Notes: a model not told the origin generated them from the letters alone. A stretch of 64,000 bases of DNA from Bradyrhizobium sp. WBAH42 (GCF_024585265.1 NZ_CP036533.1:1550001-1614000), one strand, 5' to 3'. Positions 46,356-56,408 are shown, counted from the first letter of the stretch. Numbers and translations: made by a program.

Positions 46356-46392
46356 ACGGGCGGTTGGTCAGAACCGCCCGTTCGCGTTTTTT
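46356..46392 (+). terminator. Rho-independent terminator of the ohr-P460 operon
   Basis: ACGGGCGGTT (46356-46365), loop GGTCAG, AACCGCCCGT (46372-46381), then TCGCGTTTTTT. Perfect 10-base stem with a run of six T. Confidence 0.9.
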
Positions 46393-46439
46393 GGCATAAT
46401 TTGCAGACACAAGAGCACGGCATAAGCCGTCCGACCATC

Positions 46440-46554
46440 GCGCAGGGAAGGCCGTGTGTTCGGCTTCACCTGTATGCTGCTGTGCGGTTCTTCCTGCGTG
46501 TGCATTTCGCGCAGCGGACCGCGGGTGCCAGCCAGCACCCGGCCTTCCCTGCGC
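46440..46554. repeat. Long inverted repeat after the ohr operon
   Basis: GCGCAGGGAAGGCCG (46440-46454) and CGGCCTTCCCTGCGC (46540-46554), a perfect 15-base pair, enclose another hairpin GGGTGC-CAGCCA-GCACCC (46523-46540). Part of a 593-base gap (46176-46768) with no convincing gene. From memory, similar sequence is frequent in Bradyrhizobium genomes. Confidence 0.7.
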
Positions 46555-46667
46555 CCTTTCTCCAGGAGGGCGCGACACGAAGCGCAAAACTCGGGCGAAA
46601 CGCGCCGCGAGAAGGCGAAGCCTGTCTGCGAGTCGAGATGCTGGTTTGAGGACGACAACGGTTGCTC

Positions 46668-46746
46668 CGTCATTGCGAGCGCAGCGAAGCAATCCAGACT
46701 GTCTCTGCGGACGGATTCTGGATTGCTTCGCTGCGCTCGCAATGAC
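46668..46746. repeat. CGTCATTGCGAGCG palindromic repeat (copy 2)
   Basis: CGTCATTGCGAGCGCAGCGA and its mirror TCGCTGCGCTCGCAATGACG, with GAAGCAATCCAGA/CTGGATTGCTTC inside. Second copy of the element at 18987; ends 22 bases before the hybrid kinase stop. Confidence 0.88.
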
Positions 46747-46768
46747 GATGTGGAGGTACCAGTGCGTC

Positions 46769-49700
46769 TCACTCCGCCGCCACCATCTGCTGCGTGCGCC
46801 ACTGCCCAAGGAGAGCACGCAGCGAAGCCGGCTTCACCGGCTTGTTGAGCACCGCGATCTTCTCGTCGCGCGCGGCGACCTGCACGGCGGGGCTGCGATC
46901 GGCGGTGATCAGGATCGCGGGGATGCCGTCGCCGAAGCGGCGGCGGATCTCGCGGATGGCGGCGATGCCGTTGCCGCGATCGAGGTGATAGTCGACCAGG
47001 AGGCCGGTGACGCGCCGTCCGGCGGTTTCGATGGCGGCGATCGCCCCTTCGGGATCGGCGACCGCGATCACCTCGGCGTCCCAGGCCTTGAGCAGCGTGC
47101 GCATGCCGTCGAGGATCGCCGCATCGTTCTCGATGCAGACGATCAGCGCGCCCGAGATCGGCGTGCGCGCCAGCGGCGTCGCGCTGGTCACGGCCGCGGT
47201 GTGGGTGATCGCCTTCGCCGTCGGCACCGTCACGGAGAATACCGAGCCGCCACCGGCATTGGCCTCGATGGCGATGCCGTGATTGAGCACGCGTGCCAAC
47301 CGTTCCACGATCGAGAGCCCGAGGCCGAGACCGCGCGCGATCCGCGCGCCCTGCTCCAGGCGATGGAATTCCTTGAAAATCTCGCCGCGCTTGACCGGGG
47401 GGATGCCGACGCCGGTGTCGTAGACGCAGATCTTGAGCGAGGCGCCGCGGCGGCGGCAGCCGACCAGCACGCGGCCGCGCGGGGTGTATTTGATCGCGTT
47501 CGAGATCAGGTTCTGCAGCAGCCGCCGCAGCAGCAGGCGGTCCGACTGCACCGGCAGCGAGCAGGGCACGAAGGCGAGTTCCAGGCCCTTGGCGCGCGCG
47601 ATCGGCGCGAACTCGATTTCCAGCGAGCGCATCAGATCGGCCATCTTGAAGCTCGAGATCGAGGTCGTCATCGCACCGGCATCGAGCCTGGAGATGTCGA
47701 GCAGCGCGCCGAGGATTTCCTCGATCGCCTGCAGCGATTCGTCGATGTTCTCGACCAGCCGCGTCTCTTCGCCATTGTGCTGGCGCTCGACGAGGCTCGT
47801 GACGTAGAGCCGCGCCGCGTTCAGCGGCTGCAGGATGTCGTGGCTGGCGGCGGCGAGGAAACGCGTCTTGGAGATGCTGGCGTCCTCCGCCGCGCTCTTG
47901 GCGAGAGCCAATTCGGAGTTCAGCCGCGTCAGCTCTTCGGTGCGGTCGCGCACGCGCTTTTCCAGCGTCGCATTGGCGCGCTCCAGCGCTTCCGCGGCTT
48001 CGAAGGTGGGCGTGACGTCGGTGAAGGTGATGACGAAGCCGCCGCCGGGCATGCGGTTGGTGAGCACTTCGATCACCATGTGCCGCTCCGGCAGGCGCTC
48101 GAGATAAGGCTCGCTGTCGGTGGTGTAGGCGGCAAGGCGCCGCTTCAGCAGGGCCTCGCGCTCGAGCGGATCGTTCGGATCGCCGAGGCCGATGAATTCC
48201 AGGATCTCGTGCAAGGGCGTGCCGAACTGGATCAGATGCAGTGGCACATTGAGGAGATCGCCGAACTGCCGGTTGGAGCAGATCAGTTGCAGATCGGCGT
48301 CGAACACCGCAATGCCCTGGCGCACATGGTTGAGCGCGGTCTGCAGGATCTCGCGGTTGAAATGCAGCGCCGCGTGGGAATCGTCGAGCAGCTTCAGTGC
48401 GGCCTTGGCGGAGACCGTTCGCTTGCGCAACAGCAGCGACATCACGAGGCGGGAGGAAGCCGCGCCGATCGAGGAGGCAATCAGGTGCTCGGCGTGTTGC
48501 AGCAGCTCGAAATCGGCGGGCGCACCGGGCTCCAGCCGCACGTTGCGCCGGGCCGAGAAGGCCTCGAAGGATTGCCGCGCGCGGTCGGGCCCGAGATATT
48601 GCGCCACCGTGGTCTGGATGTCCTGCACGGTGACCGTGGTGCGCCAGCGGCGGAAGCTCGGCGAGATCGGTGCGAGCGTGTTGGGCACGAACAGATCGGC
48701 CTGCAGCAGCTCGATGGAGGACGGCCGGCGCGCCAGCGACAGCAGCACATAGGTCAGGATGTTGAGCGACAGCGACCAGATCACGCCGTGCATGAGGGGC
48801 GGCAGGTCGGCGCCGAACAGTGCCTGCGGCCGCAGCGCCTCGATCCCGAACGGGCCGTGCTGCAGCAGCAGGATGCCTGATGTCGAGGAATCCATGAAGC
48901 TCGGCATGAACAGCGTGTAGAGCCACACCGCAAAGCCGACCAGCATGCCGCCGATCGCCCCGCGCGCGGTCGCGCGCCGCCAGAGCAGCCCGCCGAAGAA
49001 GCTCGGGGCAAGCTGGGCAATGGCGGCAAAGGAGAGCAGGCCGATCGCCGCGAGCTGGGTGTTGCCGAGCGCGCGATAGTAGAAATAGGCCATCACCATG
49101 ATGGCGAAGATCGCGAGCCGGCGCGAGCGCAGCAGGAAGTTGCTGAAATCGGCTCCGCCGGCGCGCCCCTCCGGCCGACGTTTCAGCACCAGGGGCACCA
49201 CGAGGTCGTTCGAGACCATGATGGAGAGCGCAACGCATTCGACGATCACCATGGCGGTCGCCGCCGACAGTCCGCCGACGAAGACGGCGACGCTGAGCAG
49301 GTCCGCGTCGCCCTCGATCGGCAGGGCAAGCACGTACATGTCAGGGTCGGCCGCGCCGAACGGGAAGGTCACGAGGCCGGCGAGCGCGATCGGGATCACG
49401 AACAGGTTGATGGCAACGAGGTAGAGCGGGAACAGCCAGCGCGCGCGGCCGACCTCGGCATCGCTGGAATTCTCCACCACGCTGACGTGAAACTGGCGCG
49501 GCAGCAGCATGATCGCGCACAACGACAGCAACGTCATGGTCAGGAAGTTGCCGATCGACGGGGAATAGTTGATGGCGCGCACCGCTTCCGGCGTCCTCAT
49601 CGCACGCTCGATCAGTTCATGCGGCGAGAACATCCAGAAGGTGACGAAAATGCCGGCGGCTAGAAAGGCGACCAGCTTGACGATGGATTCGGTCGCCACC

Positions 49701-50323
49701 GCCAGCATCAGGCCGTGCTGGTGCTCGGTCGCGTCGGTCTGCCGCGTGCCGAACAGCACCGCGAAGGCCGCCATCGCCAGCGTCACCATCAGCGCCATGT
49801 CGCCGAGGATCGGGATGTGCGAGAAGGCCTGGTCTTCGCTCAGGATCGTGCCCAGCGAGGAGGCCACCGCCTTGAGCTGGAGCGCGATATAGGGCACCGA
49901 GCCGATGATCGCGATTGCGGCGACGGTCGCCGCCACCGCCTGGCTCTTGCCGTAGCGGGCACCGATGAAGTCGGCGATCGAGGTGATGTTGTGGGCCTTG
50001 GCGAGCTGGATGACGCGGCGGAGCACGCCGGCTCCTAGCCCGATCATCAGGATCGGACCGACATAGATCGCGAGGAAGTCGGTCGAGGTGCGGGTGGCGA
50101 AGCCGACCGAGCCGAAGAAGGTCCAGGACGTGCAGTAGATCGCCAGCGAGAGCGGGTAGATCAGCCCGGAGGCGCGGCCGCGCCCGGCCGGCGAGCGGCG
50201 ATCGCCGTGACTCGCCACCAGGAACAGGAAGCCGATATAGCCGAAGGCGGCGGCGATCACGCCCCAATCGTGCAGCATGGGTCGGGGGCTCTCTCCCTGG
50301 GCGCCGGCGGCGCCCGAGCTCAT
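46769..50323 (-). CDS. Hybrid histidine kinase with sodium/solute symporter domain
   Basis: A 1,184-residue sensor of the CbrA/CrbS type. About the first 560 residues are a PutP-like sodium/solute symporter with some 13 helices (SIADFIGARYGKSQAVA, for example). A PAS-like domain follows (ALNHVRQGIAVFDADLQLIC), then the kinase: H-box SHDILQPLNAARL, N-box LLQNLISNAIKYTPRGR, YDTGVGI, GLGLGLSIVERLA. A C-terminal receiver has the phospho-acceptor LLVDYHLD and lysine LNKPVKP. Start 50323 or ATG 50278. No response regulator gene is adjacent. It likely couples solute uptake or occupancy to signalling; the solute is unknown. Confidence 0.93.
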   Translation of the reverse strand: MSSGAAGAQGESPRPMLHDWGVIAAAFGYIGFLFLVASHGDRRSPAGRGRASGLIYPLSLAIYCTSWTFFGSVGFATRTSTDFLAIYVGPILMIGLGAGVLRRVIQLAKAHNITSIADFIGARYGKSQAVAATVAAIAIIGSVPYIALQLKAVASSLGTILSEDQAFSHIPILGDMALMVTLAMAAFAVLFGTRQTDATEHQHGLMLAVATESIVKLVAFLAAGIFVTFWMFSPHELIERAMRTPEAVRAINYSPSIGNFLTMTLLSLCAIMLLPRQFHVSVVENSSDAEVGRARWLFPLYLVAINLFVIPIALAGLVTFPFGAADPDMYVLALPIEGDADLLSVAVFVGGLSAATAMVIVECVALSIMVSNDLVVPLVLKRRPEGRAGGADFSNFLLRSRRLAIFAIMVMAYFYYRALGNTQLAAIGLLSFAAIAQLAPSFFGGLLWRRATARGAIGGMLVGFAVWLYTLFMPSFMDSSTSGILLLQHGPFGIEALRPQALFGADLPPLMHGVIWSLSLNILTYVLLSLARRPSSIELLQADLFVPNTLAPISPSFRRWRTTVTVQDIQTTVAQYLGPDRARQSFEAFSARRNVRLEPGAPADFELLQHAEHLIASSIGAASSRLVMSLLLRKRTVSAKAALKLLDDSHAALHFNREILQTALNHVRQGIAVFDADLQLICSNRQFGDLLNVPLHLIQFGTPLHEILEFIGLGDPNDPLEREALLKRRLAAYTTDSEPYLERLPERHMVIEVLTNRMPGGGFVITFTDVTPTFEAAEALERANATLEKRVRDRTEELTRLNSELALAKSAAEDASISKTRFLAAASHDILQPLNAARLYVTSLVERQHNGEETRLVENIDESLQAIEEILGALLDISRLDAGAMTTSISSFKMADLMRSLEIEFAPIARAKGLELAFVPCSLPVQSDRLLLRRLLQNLISNAIKYTPRGRVLVGCRRRGASLKICVYDTGVGIPPVKRGEIFKEFHRLEQGARIARGLGLGLSIVERLARVLNHGIAIEANAGGGSVFSVTVPTAKAITHTAAVTSATPLARTPISGALIVCIENDAAILDGMRTLLKAWDAEVIAVADPEGAIAAIETAGRRVTGLLVDYHLDRGNGIAAIREIRRRFGDGIPAILITADRSPAVQVAARDEKIAVLNKPVKPASLRALLGQWRTQQMVAAE

Positions 50324-50429
50324 TTTCCCCGTAAATCTAGCGCGTTGAGCGGACGCAAGCGACAGCGAAATGCCCGGCGCCCGCGGGAACTGCGGGTGTC
50401 GTTAAGCCGTAGGATGAGCTGCCCGCTCT

Positions 50430-50629
50430 TACCCTCCCCTGGAGGGGGAGGGCTATCGCATTTGAGAGCCCTTCCCCGCGGCCATCCTTCGAGACGCCCG
50501 CTTGAGGCGGGCTCCTCAGGATGAGGACGGAGTTGAGGAGGCGCGCCAGCGCCGTCTCGAAGGACGAGGCGTGCGCACCGGCCGCCGCGAGAAGTCATAT
50601 GCGATAGGCCTGCCCTCCAGGGGAGGGTA
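50430..50629. repeat. Composite nested palindromic repeat (copy 2)
   Basis: Outer perfect 14-base pair TACCCTCCCCTGGA (50430-50443) and TCCAGGGGAGGGTA (50616-50629), then CTATCGCAT (50453-50461) with ATGCGATAG (50599-50607), then CCATCCTTCGAGACG near 50481 with CGTCTCGAAGGACGAGG near 50552. Same plan as 555-806. Fills the gap between the hybrid kinase and hemA. Confidence 0.88.
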
Positions 50630-50639
50630 AGGGAGGACC

Positions 50640-51869
50640 CTATTCCGCTGCCAGCGACTTGGCGCGCAGCGGCAGGCCGAGGCGGTCCCACACTTGCAAC
50701 AGCGCTTCGGCGAGCTGATCGATCAGGCCGTCGTCATGATAGGGCGAGGGCGTGATGCGCAGGCGCTCGGTGCCCTTGGCGACGGTCGGATAGTTGATCG
50801 GCTGGATGTAGATCCCGTGCTCTTCCAGCAGCAGGTCGGAGGCCTGCTTGCACTTCTCGGGATCGCCGACGAACAGCGGTACGATGTGGGTGTCGCTCGA
50901 CATCACCGGCAGGCCGGCGGCATTGAGGATCGCCTTGACGCGGGCGGCGCGGTCCTGGTGACGCTCGCGCTCCCAGCTCGACGTCTTCAGGTGCCTGATC
51001 GCGGCGGTCGCGGCCGAGCAGACCGCCGGCGGCAGCGCGGTGGTGAAGATGAAGCCCGGCGCATAGGAGCGCACGGCGTCGATGATCTGGCCGTTGGCGG
51101 CGATGTAGCCGCCGAGACAGCCGAACGCCTTGGCCAGCGTGCCCTCGAGAATGTCGATGCGATGCATCACGCCGTCGCGCTCGGCGATGCCGCCGCCGCG
51201 CGGGCCGTACATGCCGACGGCGTGGACTTCGTCGACATAGGTCATCGCGCCATACTTCTCGGCGAGATCGCAGATCCTGGCGAGCGGCGCGACATCGCCG
51301 TCCATGGAATAGAGGCTCTCGCAGACGATCAGCTTCGGCCGATCGGGGCCGGCCGCTTTCAACAGTTCTTCGAGATGCGCAACGTCGTTGTGGCGGAACA
51401 CGATCCGCTCGCAGCCGGACTGGCGGATGCCCTCGATCATCGAATTGTGGTTGAGCTCGTCCGACAGGATGAGGCAGTTCGGAATGAGCTTTGCGATGGT
51501 CGGGATGCCGGTCTGGTTCGAGACATAGCCCGAGGTGAACAGCAGCGCGGCTTCCTTGCCGTGGAGATCGGCGAGCTCGGCTTCGAGCTGCACCAGCGGA
51601 TGATGCGTGCCGGCGATGTTGCGGGTGCCGCCGGCGCCGGTGCCGACCCGCGTCGCGGTCTCGACCATGGCGCCGACCACCTTCGGATGCTGGCCCATGC
51701 CGAGATAGTCGTTGGAGCACCAGATCACGACGTCGCGCTTGCCCTTGGGCGAGTGCCAGACCGCGTGCGGGAACCGGCCGGCCGTGCGTTCGAGGTCGGC
51801 GAACACGCGATAACGCCGCTCGGTATGGAGGCGATCGAGGGCGGTATCGAAGAATTGGGCGTAATCCAT
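50640..51869 (-). CDS. hemA: 5-Aminolevulinate synthase
   Basis: Committed step of heme synthesis in alphaproteobacteria, condensing glycine and succinyl-CoA with PLP. The 409-residue protein starts ATG 51869 ([20 protein letters not shown]) and has [50 protein letters not shown], and the PLP lysine in [15 protein letters not shown]. Length and motifs are typical. A FixK/FNR-type box lies about 140 bases upstream; oxygen control of hemA is known in Bradyrhizobium. Confidence 0.97.
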   Translation of the reverse strand: MDYAQFFDTALDRLHTERRYRVFADLERTAGRFPHAVWHSPKGKRDVVIWCSNDYLGMGQHPKVVGAMVETATRVGTGAGGTRNIAGTHHPLVQLEAELADLHGKEAALLFTSGYVSNQTGIPTIAKLIPNCLILSDELNHNSMIEGIRQSGCERIVFRHNDVAHLEELLKAAGPDRPKLIVCESLYSMDGDVAPLARICDLAEKYGAMTYVDEVHAVGMYGPRGGGIAERDGVMHRIDILEGTLAKAFGCLGGYIAANGQIIDAVRSYAPGFIFTTALPPAVCSAATAAIRHLKTSSWERERHQDRAARVKAILNAAGLPVMSSDTHIVPLFVGDPEKCKQASDLLLEEHGIYIQPINYPTVAKGTERLRITPSPYHDDGLIDQLAEALLQVWDRLGLPLRAKSLAAE

Positions 51870-52004
51870 CGGCAAAACCTGCAACGGAACCTGACCAAGG
51901 GGACGCATCTACTTAGAGCTTTTCCAGCTCTAATGTCTATGCGCTATCCCACATTTGGATCTGTGGAGCATTTGGGCAAAATGCCCTATCCGGCGCGTCG
52001 CAGT

Positions 52005-52036
52005 TTGATCCCGATCAACCCTGCGCGACATATAAT
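52005..52036. promoter_or_regulatory. FixK/FNR box and -10 element between hemA and aroQ
   Basis: TTGATCCCGATCAA (52005-52018) is a perfectly symmetric FNR/FixK site. It is centred about 142 bases before hemA on one side and 136 before aroQ on the other. A consensus TATAAT lies at 52031-52036 on the plus strand, 12 bases after the box. In the hemA direction a box centre at -41.5 would put the start near 51970. Best single regulatory site in the window. Confidence 0.78.
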
Positions 52037-52147
52037 GCTGCTCTGCACCATCTGCCGGGCGAGGGTTCGGCCCCTTGGCCTCTCGTCTTCCGTCGCGGCC
52101 CGGCACGCGCTTTCCTTGCTCAACCAGGTCTTCGAAAGGGCCCTTCC

Positions 52148-52579
52148 ATGAAGCGCGTGATGATCCTCAACGGTCCCAACCTCAACATGCTCGGTATCCG
52201 CGAGCCGCACATCTACGGCACCACGACGCTCGCGGAGGTCAACGCGAGCTGCGAGGCGGCCGCCGCAACGCTCGGCCTCAAGCTCGCCTTTCATCAGTCC
52301 AACCACGAGGGCGTGCTGGTCGATCTGATCCAGTCGGCGCGGCAGGACGCCGATGCCATCGTCATCAATCCGGCCGGCCTGTCCTTCACCTCGGTCTCGA
52401 TCATGGATGCGATCAAGACGTTCGAGGGCCCGGTGCTGGAGGTCCACATCTCCAACATCCACGCCCGTGACGAATATCACCGGCACTCCAAGATCTCGTT
52501 CGTGGCGACCGGCGTGATCTGCGGGCTCGGGCCGTTCGGCTACATCGCGGCGCTGCACGCGATCGCGAATATGAAGTGA
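52148..52579 (+). CDS. aroQ: 3-Dehydroquinate dehydratase, type II
   Basis: Third step of the shikimate pathway. The 143-residue dodecameric enzyme has ILNGPNLNMLGIREP, the active loop FHQSNHEGVLVDLI, and HISNIHARDEYHRHSK with the catalytic histidine. The substrate-loop sequence INPAGLSFTSVSIMDAI is slightly unusual where most have a tyrosine or threonine-rich stretch, but family assignment is secure. Divergent from hemA. Confidence 0.95.
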   Translation: MKRVMILNGPNLNMLGIREPHIYGTTTLAEVNASCEAAAATLGLKLAFHQSNHEGVLVDLIQSARQDADAIVINPAGLSFTSVSIMDAIKTFEGPVLEVHISNIHARDEYHRHSKISFVATGVICGLGPFGYIAALHAIANMK

Positions 52580-52605
52580 GGTGATTGCCGCGGGGCTGGT
52601 CTACT

Positions 52606-52737
52606 CCCTCGCCCCGCTTGCGGGGAGAGGGTTGGGGTGAGGGGGACTCTCCGCGGGGACGGTGAGAGTAGGACTCGCAGAGACTCCCCCTCACCCGGTC
52701 GCTTCGCGACCGACCTCTCCCCGCAAGCGGGGCGAGG
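52606..52737. repeat. CCGCTTGCGGG palindromic repeat (copy 1)
   Basis: CCTCGCCCCGCTTGCGGGGA on the left mirrors TCCCCGCAAGCGGGGCGAGG on the right; GGGTGAGGGGGA and CCCCCTCACCC inside. Related copies at 53938 and 63531. Lies between the convergent aroQ and MBL genes. Confidence 0.86.
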
Positions 52738-52749
52738 TGAAGAAAGAAC

Positions 52750-53811
52750 TCACGTCGTCCGAAACTGCAGCACGCCGTCCTGCATCTCGGCCGTGAGGCG
52801 GCCCTCGACGATCATGTAGTTGACGTGGGCGACGAGCTCGCCGGCGGCAAAGCCCATCTGGTGCTCGTCGAGCACGTGCTTGTTGAACACGACAGGCACC
52901 AGGGCGCGCGAGGTTTGCGGCACCTCGCGGCAGGCTTCCGCGATCAGGCGGCAGCGCTCCTCGTGGTGGTCGGCGAGCTGCTTGATGCGGGTCTTCAATC
53001 CGTAGAACGGCACGCCGTGGCCGGGCAGCACCAGCACGTCATAGGGCAGCGTCGTGGTGAGGCTGGCGAGCGAGGCCAGATATTCGCCGAGCGAGTTCTG
53101 GTCGGGCTCGACCGCCCAGACGCTGACATTCGGCGAGATCTTGCTCAGCACCTGGTCGGCGGAGAGGAACAGCTTGTCGTCGGCGCAATACAGCATCACC
53201 TGGTCGAGCGCGTGGCCGCCGCCGGTGATGACCTTGAAGCGGCGCGTGCCGATCACGACGTCGTCGCCATGCGAGATGCGGCGGTAGGACGGCGGCAGCA
53301 CCGAGACGCGCTTGAGATAGTCCTGGCCGCGGCCGAGCAGCTTTTCCGTGAGCGACTCATCCATGCCATGGCGGCGGAAGAACAGCCGCTGCGCCTCGCG
53401 CCGCTCCTCGGTGCCGCGGTTCTGGTGATAGACCGATTGCAGATATTCGACCTGCGACATCACCAGCGGGCAGTTGAAGCGCTCCACGATCCATCCGGCG
53501 AGACCGACATGGTCGGGGTGCGAGTGGGTGACGATCAGGCGCGTGATGGTGACGCCCTTCAGCGGGCCGTCGAACAGCTTCGTCCAGGCCTCGATCGTCT
53601 CCTCGTTGCCGAAGCCGGCATCGATCATCGCATAGCCGTCGCCATCGGCGAGCAGGTAGATGTTCACGTGGTTGAGGCGAAACGGCAGCTTCAGCCGCGC
53701 CCACAACACGCCGGGCCTGACCTCGACCACCTGTTCGGGGCCGGGATGCTGTTCCCAGGGGTAGCGCAGGGCCTCGGCCGAGGACGGCGCGGTATCGGTT
53801 TTTGAGCTCAT
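52750..53811 (-). CDS. Metallo-beta-lactamase-fold hydrolase
   Basis: A 353-residue MBL-fold enzyme. The metal motif is VTHSHPDHVGLAGWIVERF (HxHxDH), with further ligands expected at the GGGHALDQVMLYCADDKLFL region and LVLPGHGVPFYG near the C-terminal third. The extended C-terminus, after residue 290, resembles that of acyl-CoA- or lactone-hydrolysing relatives. Substrate unknown. Lies between two copies of a palindromic repeat family. Confidence 0.88.
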   Translation of the reverse strand: MSSKTDTAPSSAEALRYPWEQHPGPEQVVEVRPGVLWARLKLPFRLNHVNIYLLADGDGYAMIDAGFGNEETIEAWTKLFDGPLKGVTITRLIVTHSHPDHVGLAGWIVERFNCPLVMSQVEYLQSVYHQNRGTEERREAQRLFFRRHGMDESLTEKLLGRGQDYLKRVSVLPPSYRRISHGDDVVIGTRRFKVITGGGHALDQVMLYCADDKLFLSADQVLSKISPNVSVWAVEPDQNSLGEYLASLASLTTTLPYDVLVLPGHGVPFYGLKTRIKQLADHHEERCRLIAEACREVPQTSRALVPVVFNKHVLDEHQMGFAAGELVAHVNYMIVEGRLTAEMQDGVLQFRTT

Positions 53812-53937
53812 GCTACCGGCTTAAACCCAGCGCGCGCGGGGCGCCAGCCGAAAAAGGATGCTGGGCGGCGACCGCATGGCGGTCATACCGAGGAGTGTTT
53901 TTCCGTGATGTGGGACGGTCGTGCCCAATACCCGCTG

Positions 53938-54078
53938 CACCTCTCCCGCTTGCGGGGGAGGTCGGCGCGTAGCGCCGGGTGGGGGCTCTCTCCCCACGGG
54001 GATAATTCTCGGGATGCCGCGAGTATCCCATTGTGGAGGCACCCTCACCCCAACCCTCTCCCGCTTGCGGGAGAGGGA
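53938..54078. repeat. CCGCTTGCGGG palindromic repeat (copy 2)
   Basis: Two CTCTCCCGCTTGCGGG cores (53941 and 54056) in direct orientation frame a segment with GGATAATTCTCGGGATGCC. A less symmetric member of the family at 52606. Lies between the MBL gene and the chemoreceptor gene. Confidence 0.75.
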
Positions 54079-54100
54079 GCGCAGCCTCAATGCCGCGTGC

Positions 54101-56245
54101 CTACGCCGCCCGCATGTCGTTGAGGAAGGCGTCGATCTCCCCGCGCAGCATATCGGCCTCGCGCCGCAGCGCGTCCGAGGCGCCCAGCACTTCGGTGGCC
54201 GCAGCGCCCGCTTCGGCGGACGCGGTGGAGACGCCGACGATGTTGCTGGAGACCTCGCTGGTGCCGCCGGCGGCATGCTGGATGTTGCGGGCGATTTCGC
54301 GCGTGGCGGCGCCTTGCTCCTCGACCGCGGCTGCGATCGTGGTGGTGACGTCGTTGATCTCGCCGATGATCCGGCCGATGCCCTGGATGGCGCCGACCGC
54401 GGAGGTCGTGACTTCCTGCATGCTGGCGATCTGGGTGCGGATTTCGTCCGTCGCCTTGGCGGTCTGGCTCGCCAGGCTCTTCACCTCGGAGGCGACCACC
54501 GCGAAGCCGCGGCCGGCCTCGCCCGCGCGCGCCGCCTCGATGGTGGCATTGAGTGCGAGCAGATTGGTCTGCGAGGCGATGGTCTGGATCAGGTCGACGA
54601 CGACGCTGATGCGGCTTGCGCTGTCGGCAAGGCTCTGCACCGTGGCGTCGGTCGCTCCCGCTTCGTCGACCGCCTTCTTGGCGATCCCGGCGGAAGTCAC
54701 GACCTGGCGGCTGATCTCCTGGATCGAGGAGGACAGCTGCTCGGTGCCGGCCGACACGGTCTGCACGTTGACCGACGTCTCTTCCGCGGCGGAGGCGACC
54801 GCGTTGACCAGCGCGTTGGACTGGTCGGCGGTGTTCGACATGCTCTGCGCCGTCGATTGCATCGAATTGGCCGATTGCGCCAGATTGTCGAGCGCGGAGC
54901 GCACCGTGCTTTCGAATTGGGCGATCTTCGCTTCCATGCGCGCGGCACGCTCGGCCTTGGCGATACGGTCCTTGTCCTGCTCGCTCGTCAGCGCGCGGGT
55001 CTCGATCATGCTCTCCCGGAACACCTGCAGCGTGTTCGCCATGACGGAGATTTCGTCGTTGTGATTCTTCGAGCGGTAGATCTCGGTTTCGAGATCGCCG
55101 TTGGCGAGCAGCTGCATCGACTGTTGCAGGGCGCCGATCCGGCGCAGGATGTTGCGGCCGACATAGAGCCAGACGAACAGCGCCGAGCCGACCAGCATCA
55201 GCGCGCCCAGCGCCAGCATGACTGAGGTCGCGAGCGAAATCTCCTGCCGCGCCTGGAAGGTCGAGGTGTTGGTCTCCTTCTGCACGCCGTCGACCAGCTG
55301 CTGCACGCTGATGCCGAGGCCGACATTGAGCTTGCGGGTCTCGTCCAGGATGGTCTGGCCGTAGTCGATGGAATCGAGCTCCTTTTCGCGCAGATTGAAC
55401 ACGCCGGACTTGCCGGTGCCGAGCGCGAGCAGCTTTTCCGCGGTGTCGCGCAGCATCTTGTTGCCCTGGTTGTCCGGCAACAGATCGAGGTTCGACCGCA
55501 GGCGGCCCTGCGCCGTCTTGAATTCCTTCTGGATGTCGTCGAGCTTGTCGCTGGTGCTCGCCGAAAGCGCCGCGCTCATGTTGGCGGCCGCGAGATTGCC
55601 GCTGGCGACGACGTTGCCGAGCTGACCGACGGTCTGCGCGGCGTCGTTCGCATCGGCGGCGGACAGGTCGGCGGAACCGAGGATGGCATTGACTCGGGTC
55701 TGCGCGTCCAGCATCGCCGGGCTCGCTGCCCCGACGAAGGCGCCCTGCGCGTTGCGAAGCGCGTCATATTGCTTTTCGTGCAGGGCCGCGACGTCGAGCC
55801 GTTCGCGGGCGGCCTTGGTCAGGCTCTGAGCCGCCTCGTTGATGCTCTTCATCGTGTCGCTGAGTCCGGACACGACGCTCTTGTCGCCGCCGAGCTCGAT
55901 GATCTCGTTGAGCTTCTGCTGCGTCTGCTCCTGCAATTCCCTGAGCTTCTTGGTGCGTTCGTTCAGGGCGTCTTCGCTTTGCGCCGCAAGCAGGGCCGGT
56001 CCCTGTGCCGCGAGGCTCGCACTCAGCGCCGACAATTGCAGGCTGGCGGAAAGGCGCGGAATGTCTCGTCCGCTCAGTTCAGAAATGCGTCCGCCGAGAT
56101 TCTGCAGCGCAAGGCCTGCGCCGGCCGCGATCACGAGGCCCATGCCCGCGATGACCGCGAAGGCCGCGAACAGGCTGCCGCGCACGCCCCATCTCGGCAT
56201 TTTGAAACGCGGCTTGAAACGGCCGAGACTGAAACGGATGCCCAT
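54101..56245 (-). CDS. Methyl-accepting chemotaxis protein
   Basis: A 714-residue chemoreceptor. Two membrane helices ([20 protein letters not shown] and [20 protein letters not shown]) bracket a periplasmic ligand domain of about 290 residues rich in helices. HAMP follows ([20 protein letters not shown]), then a long signalling coiled coil with the kinase-contact tip [37 protein letters not shown]. No CheR-binding pentapeptide at the C-terminus. The ligand is unknown. Confidence 0.95.
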   Translation of the reverse strand: MGIRFSLGRFKPRFKMPRWGVRGSLFAAFAVIAGMGLVIAAGAGLALQNLGGRISELSGRDIPRLSASLQLSALSASLAAQGPALLAAQSEDALNERTKKLRELQEQTQQKLNEIIELGGDKSVVSGLSDTMKSINEAAQSLTKAARERLDVAALHEKQYDALRNAQGAFVGAASPAMLDAQTRVNAILGSADLSAADANDAAQTVGQLGNVVASGNLAAANMSAALSASTSDKLDDIQKEFKTAQGRLRSNLDLLPDNQGNKMLRDTAEKLLALGTGKSGVFNLREKELDSIDYGQTILDETRKLNVGLGISVQQLVDGVQKETNTSTFQARQEISLATSVMLALGALMLVGSALFVWLYVGRNILRRIGALQQSMQLLANGDLETEIYRSKNHNDEISVMANTLQVFRESMIETRALTSEQDKDRIAKAERAARMEAKIAQFESTVRSALDNLAQSANSMQSTAQSMSNTADQSNALVNAVASAAEETSVNVQTVSAGTEQLSSSIQEISRQVVTSAGIAKKAVDEAGATDATVQSLADSASRISVVVDLIQTIASQTNLLALNATIEAARAGEAGRGFAVVASEVKSLASQTAKATDEIRTQIASMQEVTTSAVGAIQGIGRIIGEINDVTTTIAAAVEEQGAATREIARNIQHAAGGTSEVSSNIVGVSTASAEAGAAATEVLGASDALRREADMLRGEIDAFLNDMRAA

Positions 56246-56351
56246 CGAAATTCCCCCACGCCCTTGCTTATGTTTTGTGGCCGGGAGTATCGGGCGGGGC
56301 GGTTAAAAAATCGCAATTGCTGCAACCGGTTGCGCGCGTTCCGCAGAGCGA

Positions 56352-56381
56352 AAAAAGAAGGGCCGGCAACGTCGCCGGCCC
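56352..56381 (-). terminator. Terminator of the Omp25-like gene
   Basis: Read on the minus strand, GGGCCGGC, loop GACGTT, GCCGGCCC, followed by TTCTTTTTT. Ends the transcript of the porin gene at 56409. Confidence 0.82.
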
Positions 56382-56408
56382 CTCATCGCGATAACGTCTT
56401 GCTAACGA

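Noticed and set aside
46368..49238. Long minus-strand open frame inside the hybrid kinase gene
   Set aside because: It overlaps the real kinase frame on the same strand, has an arginine/alanine-rich composition and no domain.
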